From an uncultured Pseudomonadota bacterium (lineage in GTDB: Bacteria > Myxococcota_A > UBA796 > UBA9615): DNA of 12,041 nucleotides. Under the pieces are notes generated by a model that searched no databases, had not been told where the DNA came from, and worked only from the letters and a program-made list of their open reading frames with translations. Positions 6,334-12,041 of the stretch are shown piece by piece (the first letter of the stretch is position 1; each line of letters begins with the position of its first letter). The stretch covers positions 1-12,041 of the forward strand of contig CALCXL010000644.1 in NCBI GenBank assembly GCA_937907595.1. Reading direction: 5' to 3'. The translations under genes were made by a program, and so were the position numbers.

Positions 6334-9300
6334 ATGGACCTGGTCGCCGGATACCGACTGACGGAATGCATCCACCGCACGCCCCGCCGCGCTGTCTGGC
6401 GTGCGGTCCGCGAGGCGGACGACCGTCCAGTCTACATCAAGCGGTCGGTCTCGGAGCACCCCCCCCTGGCCGAGCTGGCCCGCCTGCGCCACGAACACTG
6501 CGTGCTGCGGGAGCTCGATCTCCCCTCCGTCATCCGGACCGAGGCCCTGGAGGTCGACGGCAACGGCCTGGCCCTGGTGGTGGAGGACTTCGGTGGCCGC
6601 GCCCTCTCCTCGTACCTGAGCGCCGGGCCCCTCACCATCGACTCCTTCCTGCAGCACGCCACGGCCCTGGCCGCCGCGGTCGCCCAGCTGCACGGGGTCG
6701 GCATGATCCACCGGGACATCAACCCCGCGAACATCGCCGTGCACCCCAAGACGGGCGAGCTGCGGCTGCTGGACTTCGAGCTGGCCGAGCAGGCCGCCAC
6801 CGCTGCGGCGGGCGACGAGGGCGCGATCGTGGGCACCCTCGCGTGGATCGCTCCCGAGCAGACGGGGCGCCTCCGCCTGCCCGTGGACGAGCGCTCGGAT
6901 CTCTACTCCGTCGGCGCGACCTTCTACGCCATGCTCACCGGGCACCCGCCCTTCGAGGGGGCCGACGCCGGCGCCCTGGTGCACGCCCACCTGGCCCGCC
7001 GCCCCGCGCCCCTCGACGTGCCGGATCCCCTGGGCGACATCGTCCTGCGCTTGCTGTCGAAGCACCCCGACGACCGCTACCAGAGCGCTACGGGCCTCTT
7101 CGCCGATCTGCAGCGCTGCCGGACCCTGCACCAGCACGCGTCCCTGGCCTCCTTTCCCCTGGGCCAGGAGGACCGCAGCCACCGGTTCCGGGTGCCCACG
7201 CGGCTCTACGGGCGGGAGGAGCCCCTGGGCTGCTTCGACGACGCCATCGCCCAGGCGGGCCGGGGCGCCCTCGTGTTCGTGCGGGTCTCCGGCTGGTCCG
7301 GGGTGGGCAAGACGGCGCTGGTGGAGGCGGCGAGCGGGCGCGTGCTGCAGGCGGGCGGGCGCTACGTCGGCGGCAAGTACGAGCAGTACCGGCGGGGCGA
7401 GCCCTACCGCGGGCTGCTCAACGCCCTGCGGCGGCTCCTGGTGGAGTCCGTTGCGGCGGGCGGGGAGGGGGCCCAAGCGACGGCCGCGCGCCTGAGCGAG
7501 GTCCTGAGCCCCAATGCGGCCGTGCTGATGGAGGACCTGCCCGAGCTGGCTTCCCTGCTCGGGCCCCAGCCCCCGGTGGAGGAGGTGCTGCCCACGGAAG
7601 CGCGGCGCCGCTACGAGCGCACGCTGCTGGGCCTGGTGGGCGGGCTGACCTCGCCCGAGGCGCCGCTGATGCTCTTCCTGGACGACCTGCAGTGGGCCGA
7701 CCCCGGCTCCCTGGGCCTCCTGCAGGCGCTCTTCGTGGAGCACCGCTGCAGCGGGTTGATCCTGGTGGGCGCGTGGCGCGACAACGAGGTCGACGAACAG
7801 CACCCGCTGCGGCGCACCCTGACGGCGATCCAGGAGGCCCACGGGGAGATCATCGACCTGCACCTGGCCCCGCTGCGGGTGGCCGACGTCTCCGCGCTCC
7901 TGTCCGACGCGACCGGCCAGAGCCGCGCCGCGGTGGCGGACCTCGCCAGCGAGCTGCACCGCGGATCCGGCGGCAACCCCTTCTTCCTGCGGCAGCTGAT
8001 CGAGGCGCTGTACGGCGAAGGGATGATCCGCCCCAGCGGCATGGGCTTCTCCTGGGACCTGGAGGCCATCGCCGCGCGGCCCCTGGGCGATCACGTCGGC
8101 GAGCTGGTGGCCGAGCGCCTGGGGCGGCTGGAGCCCCACGCCCGCGACCTGGTGAGCGTGGCGGCCTGCCTGGGCGTCCACGTCGAGCTGTCGCGGCTCG
8201 CCGCGGCGGTGGGGGAGCCGGCCGGCGCGGTGGCCCACGCCCTGGATCAGGCGGCAGCGGCGGGCCTGGTGCAGCTCGAGGGGCCGGGCTGGAAGCTGCT
8301 GCGATCCGCCGAGGGCGACGAGGAGGCGCCGGCCGAGCGCGCGTCCCTGCGCTTCGTGCACGACGCGGTGCAGACCTCCGCCTACGAGCTCACGCGCGAG
8401 TCCGAGCGCCCGGGCCTGCACCTGCGCGTCGCGCGGCTGCTCCTGGGCTCGCTGGCCGACCAGCCGGAGCTGCTGCTGTCCCTGGTGGAGCACTTCGCCC
8501 GCGCCCGCGACCTGATCACCGATCCGGCCGAGCGCCTGCAGGTGGCCGGTCTCCACGCCCAGGCGGGAGCCCGGGCCCTGGCCTCCGCCGCGTTCGCCGC
8601 CGCCCGCGGGTTCTTCGACGCCGGCTGCGCGCTGCTGCCCGACAGCGGCTGGGAGGACGCCGGCGAGCTCGCCTGGGGCCTGCACGCCGGCTCCTGCCAG
8701 GCCGCCACCCTGCTCGGTGACTTCGACGCCGGGCGCGCGCGCCTGGACGTGCTGCGCCAGCACATCGCCTCGCCGCCCCAGGCCTTCGACGTCTTCGGCC
8801 TGGACATGACCCTGGCCCACCACGAGGGCAACCTGGGCGGCGTCGTGGAGATCGGCCTGGCCGCGCTGGAGGCCCTGGGCAACCCGCTGGCGCGCTTCCC
8901 CAGCCAGGAGCAGATCGGGGCCGGCTTCGCCGAGCTGACGGCGCTGCTGGAGGAGACCCCCCTGGACCAGGTGGTGCACGCCCCCTGGACCGACGACCCC
9001 ATCGAGCTGGCGGTCCAGAAGTTCCTCTACATCGTCGGCCCCTGCGCCTACCTGACCCAGCAGAGCGAGCTCTGGCAGCACCTCCTGCTGACCATGACCG
9101 CGCGCGGCCTCAAGAACGGCGTCACGCCCTTCACCTCCTACGCCCTGGCCGGCATGGCCATGATCGTGGGCGGCGGCCTGGGCATGCACGAGCAGGCGCG
9201 GCTCTTTGGCGAGGCGTCGCTGCAGGTCGCCGACGCGTCCGGCCTGCTGTCGATCCGCGGCATGTCCCGCTTCCTGGTGGGCGGCTTCACCGTGCACTGG

Positions 9301-11550
9301 ACGCGCCCGCTGCCCGACGCGGTGGCGGTGGTCGACGAGGGTTACACCCAGAGCCTGGACGCCGGCGACGTCATCTACGCCTCCTGGTCCCTCGCCTCGG
9401 GCGCCATCTCCACGACCCTGGCCGGGGAGTCGCTGCCCGAAGCCGTGCGCCGGGCCGAGCAGAACGCCGCCTTCGCCGGGCGCTACGGGCTGGTCGACAA
9501 CGCCATGTTCCTGGACCCGATCCGGCAGTTCGCGCGGGCGCTGGCCGGGGAGACGAGCGCGACCACCTCCATGGAGGGCGAGGGCTTCTCCGAGGCCGAG
9601 TTCGTGCAGCGCATGGAGGGGCGGTTCTTCCGGGTCCCCCTGCACGTCTACCACGTGCTCAAGGGCCACCTGGCCCTGCTGGGCGGTGACGTCGCTGGCG
9701 CCCGCCGCGCCCTGGAGGCGGCCGAGCCGGTGGTGGCCACGTCCTTCGCCATGCCCATCCTGGCCGAGCACGCCTCCCTGGAGGCCCTGGTGCGCGCGTC
9801 GGAGTGCAGCGAGCCCGAGGGCCCGGCCTGGGAGCGGCTCCTGGAGTCCCGGGAGACCCTCGCGAAGCAGGCGGCGTCGGGCCCAGCGGCCCACCGCGCC
9901 AAGGTGCTCCTCATCGACGCAGAGCTGGCCCGGATCCGGGGCGACCTGGGCGAGGCCCTGCCTCTGTACGAGCGCGCCATGGACGCGGCCATGCGCCTGG
10001 GCAGCCACTGGTACGCGGCGATCGCGGCCGAGCGGGCCTCGTCGGCCCTGGTGCGGGCCGGGAGCCCCCGGGCGGCGCGGGCCTGGCGGGGGGACGCGGC
10101 GCACGCCTGGCTGCGCATGGGCGCCGACGGTCGGGCGCGGGAGCTGGGGCTGGATCCCGACCAGCGGGAGGCCACCCAGAGCCTGGCCCCCACCGGCACG
10201 ATCACCGTGCGCGGCGGCGTGAACCTGGACCTGGACACGGTGCTCAAGGGCGCGCGCTCCATCGCCGGCGAGCTGCAGCTGGACTCCCTCCTCGCCCGCC
10301 TGTCGCACCTGGCCATGGAGAGCGCGGGTGCGGAGACGGTCTACCTGCTGCTGTCCACGGGATCGGGTCTGCGTCTGGCGTCCAGAGGGGAGACGACGGG
10401 CCGCTTCCACCTGATCGACGCCCCCATCGAGGAGGCGAAGGCGCCCTCGGAGGCCCTGGTCCGCCTCGTGACCGCCAGCCGCGAGCCGGTGGTGGTGGCC
10501 GACGCCCAGGACGACAGCCGCTTCGCCCAGGCCGAGGACCTCAAGGAGCGCGGCGTGCGCTCCATGATGGGGGTGCCGCTGCTCCACCAGGGCCGCATGC
10601 AGGGCATGTTGGTGCTGGAGAACAACCTGGCCCCGGGCGTGTTCACGGCCCAGCGGCTGGAGCTGCTGCGCATGCTGTCGTCGCAGATCGCGGTCGCGCT
10701 GCTCAACGCGCAGCTGGTCGAGGAGCTGCGGGAGCTCAACGCCGCCTACGCGCGCTTCGTCCCGCAGCAGTTCCTCCGCCTCCTGGGCCGCGACGTGATC
10801 ACCGAGGTCCGCCTGGGCGACGCCGTCGAGCGGGAGATGACGGTCCTCTTCGCCGACATCCGCTCCTTCACGACGCTGTCCGAGGGCCGCAGCCCCGCGG
10901 CCAACGTCGAGTTCATCAACGAGTACCTGCGGCACATCGGCCCGACGATCCGCACCCACGGTGGCTTCATCGACAAGTACATCGGCGACGGGATCATGGC
11001 GCTGTTCCCCGGCGCGGCCGAGGACGCGGTGCGCGCCGCCGTCTCCATGCGCAAGGCCTTGCTGGGGCTGAACAAGATCCGGGCGGAGCGGGGCGAGGAG
11101 GCCATCCGCATCGGCATCGGCCTGCATCGCGGCCGCGCCATGCTCGGCACCATCGGCGAGGCGGAGCGCATGGACGGCACGGTCATCGCCGACGCCGTCA
11201 ACACCGCCTCCCGCGTGGAGAGCCTGACCAAGGAGGTGGGCTGCACGGCGCTGCTCACCGACGCCGTGGTCGACGGCCTTCCCGGTCGGGACAGCTTCCT
11301 GACGCGCTACGTCGGCCACATGCCGGTCAAGGGCCGGGTGGACGCGGTCTCCGTGTTCGAGCTCTTCGAGGGCGACAAGCGCGACCTGCGCGAGGGAAAG
11401 TGGGCGGAGAAGACGCGCTTCGAGGCCGCGGTGCACGCCCTGGAGGCCGGCCGCCTGGACGAGGCCGCCGACGGCTTCCGCCAGGTGCTGGACCGGGTCC
11501 CCCTGGACGCCGTGGCCGCCCGCCTGCTGACCCGCACGCGGGGGACCTGA
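6334..11550 (+). CDS. Multidomain signalling protein: Ser/Thr kinase-like, AAA ATPase, helical repeats, GAF, class III adenylyl cyclase
   Basis: The 1738-residue protein probably integrates signals and makes cAMP. Kinase-like domain, ~7-265: Lys36 in VYIK, HRDINPAN with Asp128 and Asn133, DFE (147-149) instead of DFG, APE (173-175), and no Gly-rich loop. Such loops are often degenerate in HstK-type multidomain kinases. AAA/NACHT-like ATPase, ~290-690: Walker A GWSGVGKT (320-327), Walker B LFLDD (447-451), and a GGNPFFL motif. An alpha-helical repeat region follows (~700-1280). GAF domain, ~1300-1460, then a YARFVPQQFL linker. Cyclase, ~1495-1680: metal-binding Asp1508 (FADIRSF) and Asp1552 (IGDG), Lys1548 and Thr1616 as substrate-pocket residues, and transition-state Asn1623 and Arg1627. 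A short TPR-like tail lies at ~1690-1735. There is no signal peptide or membrane helix, so it is likely cytosolic. It resembles HstK proteins with the histidine kinase replaced by a cyclase. Stimulus and kinase targets are unknown. Confidence 0.93.
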   Translation: MDLVAGYRLTECIHRTPRRAVWRAVREADDRPVYIKRSVSEHPPLAELARLRHEHCVLRELDLPSVIRTEALEVDGNGLALVVEDFGGRALSSYLSAGPLTIDSFLQHATALAAAVAQLHGVGMIHRDINPANIAVHPKTGELRLLDFELAEQAATAAAGDEGAIVGTLAWIAPEQTGRLRLPVDERSDLYSVGATFYAMLTGHPPFEGADAGALVHAHLARRPAPLDVPDPLGDIVLRLLSKHPDDRYQSATGLFADLQRCRTLHQHASLASFPLGQEDRSHRFRVPTRLYGREEPLGCFDDAIAQAGRGALVFVRVSGWSGVGKTALVEAASGRVLQAGGRYVGGKYEQYRRGEPYRGLLNALRRLLVESVAAGGEGAQATAARLSEVLSPNAAVLMEDLPELASLLGPQPPVEEVLPTEARRRYERTLLGLVGGLTSPEAPLMLFLDDLQWADPGSLGLLQALFVEHRCSGLILVGAWRDNEVDEQHPLRRTLTAIQEAHGEIIDLHLAPLRVADVSALLSDATGQSRAAVADLASELHRGSGGNPFFLRQLIEALYGEGMIRPSGMGFSWDLEAIAARPLGDHVGELVAERLGRLEPHARDLVSVAACLGVHVELSRLAAAVGEPAGAVAHALDQAAAAGLVQLEGPGWKLLRSAEGDEEAPAERASLRFVHDAVQTSAYELTRESERPGLHLRVARLLLGSLADQPELLLSLVEHFARARDLITDPAERLQVAGLHAQAGARALASAAFAAARGFFDAGCALLPDSGWEDAGELAWGLHAGSCQAATLLGDFDAGRARLDVLRQHIASPPQAFDVFGLDMTLAHHEGNLGGVVEIGLAALEALGNPLARFPSQEQIGAGFAELTALLEETPLDQVVHAPWTDDPIELAVQKFLYIVGPCAYLTQQSELWQHLLLTMTARGLKNGVTPFTSYALAGMAMIVGGGLGMHEQARLFGEASLQVADASGLLSIRGMSRFLVGGFTVHWTRPLPDAVAVVDEGYTQSLDAGDVIYASWSLASGAISTTLAGESLPEAVRRAEQNAAFAGRYGLVDNAMFLDPIRQFARALAGETSATTSMEGEGFSEAEFVQRMEGRFFRVPLHVYHVLKGHLALLGGDVAGARRALEAAEPVVATSFAMPILAEHASLEALVRASECSEPEGPAWERLLESRETLAKQAASGPAAHRAKVLLIDAELARIRGDLGEALPLYERAMDAAMRLGSHWYAAIAAERASSALVRAGSPRAARAWRGDAAHAWLRMGADGRARELGLDPDQREATQSLAPTGTITVRGGVNLDLDTVLKGARSIAGELQLDSLLARLSHLAMESAGAETVYLLLSTGSGLRLASRGETTGRFHLIDAPIEEAKAPSEALVRLVTASREPVVVADAQDDSRFAQAEDLKERGVRSMMGVPLLHQGRMQGMLVLENNLAPGVFTAQRLELLRMLSSQIAVALLNAQLVEELRELNAAYARFVPQQFLRLLGRDVITEVRLGDAVEREMTVLFADIRSFTTLSEGRSPAANVEFINEYLRHIGPTIRTHGGFIDKYIGDGIMALFPGAAEDAVRAAVSMRKALLGLNKIRAERGEEAIRIGIGLHRGRAMLGTIGEAERMDGTVIADAVNTASRVESLTKEVGCTALLTDAVVDGLPGRDSFLTRYVGHMPVKGRVDAVSVFELFEGDKRDLREGKWAEKTRFEAAVHALEAGRLDEAADGFRQVLDRVPLDAVAARLLTRTRGT

Positions 11551-11560
11551 GCCCCCTCAG
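11547..11560. terminator. Small inverted repeat between convergent genes, possible weak terminator
   Basis: CTGAG (11547-11551) and CTCAG (11556-11560) flank a four-C loop, and the left arm overlaps the stop codon of the kinase-cyclase gene. The gap to the opposing stop codon is only 20 bases (11551-11570). There is no T-tract on either side, so intrinsic termination is doubtful. It may merely be a chance repeat. Confidence 0.2.
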
Positions 11561-11570
11561 CAGAGAACCC

Positions 11571-12041
11571 TCAGCGCCGCGGGGCCGGGCAGCATTCCGG
11601 AGCGCAGCGATCGGGCCAGGGGGCGCCGCCACCCCGCACCGGGCGGGGCCGCGTGGGGTCCAACCGCTCCTGCAGCAGATCGGCCACCAGCGCCGCGAAG
11701 GCCGGGTGGTCCTGGGGGGTGCGCGCCCGCCGCAGGGTGATGCCGCGCCGCTCCGCCACCGCCGCCGCCTCGTGGTCCAGGTCCCAGACCACCTCCATGT
11801 GGTCCGATACGAAGCCGATGGGGACCAGCAGGACCGGCCGGTCGGTGGGGATCGACGCCAGGAAGTCGGCGACGTCAGGCTCCAGCCAGGGCACCTGCGG
11901 CGGGCCGCTGCGCGACTGCCAGACCAGGTCGAAGCCGTCGATGCCCAGGTCCCCGGCCACCCAGCCGCAGGCCTGGCGGAGCTGATCGACGTAGGGCGAG
12001 GTGGCGGCCATCGACGTCGGGATGCTGTGCGCCGTGAACAC
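11571..12041 (-). CDS. hemH: Ferrochelatase, C-terminal part, 5' truncated by window (coproporphyrin/protoporphyrin type undecided)
   Basis: The enzyme inserts Fe2+ into a porphyrin in the last steps of haem synthesis. The fragment has 156 residues and its frame is open to the window edge, where the first codon (GTG) is an internal Val. It shows TAHSIP with the catalytic His at fragment residue 5, WQSRSGPPQVPWLEP (41-55), and GFVSDHMEVVWDLD (76-89) with the catalytic-site Glu83. The QSRSGPPQVPWLEP and SDHMEVVWDLD wording resembles actinobacterial (CpfC-like) enzymes more than E. coli HemH. The C-terminus ends in a CAPECC motif (Cys146, Cys150, Cys151). C-terminal Cys are [2Fe-2S] ligands in some bacterial ferrochelatases, but the cluster here is inference. 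The gene converges on the kinase-cyclase gene. No other haem gene is visible. Confidence 0.93.
   Translation of the reverse strand: MFTAHSIPTSMAATSPYVDQLRQACGWVAGDLGIDGFDLVWQSRSGPPQVPWLEPDVADFLASIPTDRPVLLVPIGFVSDHMEVVWDLDHEAAAVAERRGITLRRARTPQDHPAFAALVADLLQERLDPTRPRPVRGGGAPWPDRCAPECCPAPRR

Noticed and set aside
3429..6380. A 983-codon minus-strand open frame spanning psd and the carotenoid oxygenase
   Set aside because: It crosses three real genes in the wrong frame and its product shows no domain. The true minus-strand gene in this stretch is the oxygenase frame.
6250..11436. A 1728-codon open frame on the minus strand opposite the kinase-cyclase gene
   Set aside because: It is low-complexity (rich in Gly, Arg, His, Gln and Val), has no recognisable domain, and lies opposite a gene whose domains are certain. 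Stop codons are simply rare in this phase of GC-rich coding DNA.

Overview
The window is very GC-rich DNA (roughly 70% or more by eye), densely coding, with six protein genes and only short gaps. A lipoprotein with an Asp-rich tether after the lipid-attached Cys, a very large eukaryotic-like kinase/ATPase/cyclase fusion and the extreme GC content together suggest a Myxococcota-like ('deltaproteobacterial') bacterium. This is an inference from style. There is no rRNA or other phylogenetic marker here, and I see no mobile element, CRISPR array or tRNA.

Layout, left to right. (1) 2-688 (+): the C-terminal part of a NodU/CmcH-family carbamoyltransferase, cut by the window edge. (2) 689-804: a 116-base regulatory gap with two perfect palindromes, a candidate extended -10 and a good ribosome binding site. 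(3) 805-3672 (+): a 955-residue exported lipoprotein with a poly-Asp tether, five ~90-residue Ig-like repeats, an ASH/HYDIN-like domain and PKD-like domains. (4) 3720-4550 (+): phosphatidylserine decarboxylase proenzyme, with a promoter so close that the mRNA may be leaderless. (5) 4565-6220 (-): a carotenoid-oxygenase-family non-haem iron enzyme, convergent with psd. (6) 6221-6333: a 113-base divergent promoter region. (7) 6334-11550 (+): a 1738-residue signalling protein: Ser/Thr-kinase-like domain, AAA/NACHT-like ATPase, helical repeats, GAF, class III nucleotide cyclase and a short TPR-like tail. (8) 11571-12041 (-): the C-terminal part of a ferrochelatase, convergent with the signalling gene and cut by the window edge.

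The genes do not form one operon or an obvious single pathway. The carotenoid oxygenase and the kinase-cyclase share a short divergent promoter region and could be co-regulated. Psd (membrane lipid) and ferrochelatase (haem) look like housekeeping functions. The most distinctive item is the kinase-ATPase-GAF-cyclase. Its cyclase carries the Lys/Thr substrate-pocket pair of class IIIb (bicarbonate-responsive type) adenylyl cyclases, and its kinase domain has a DFE motif in place of DFG and no Gly-rich loop. A second recurring signal is an NGnTAnnnT element upstream of every gene start visible in the window. I found nothing that I would claim as a wholly new system.
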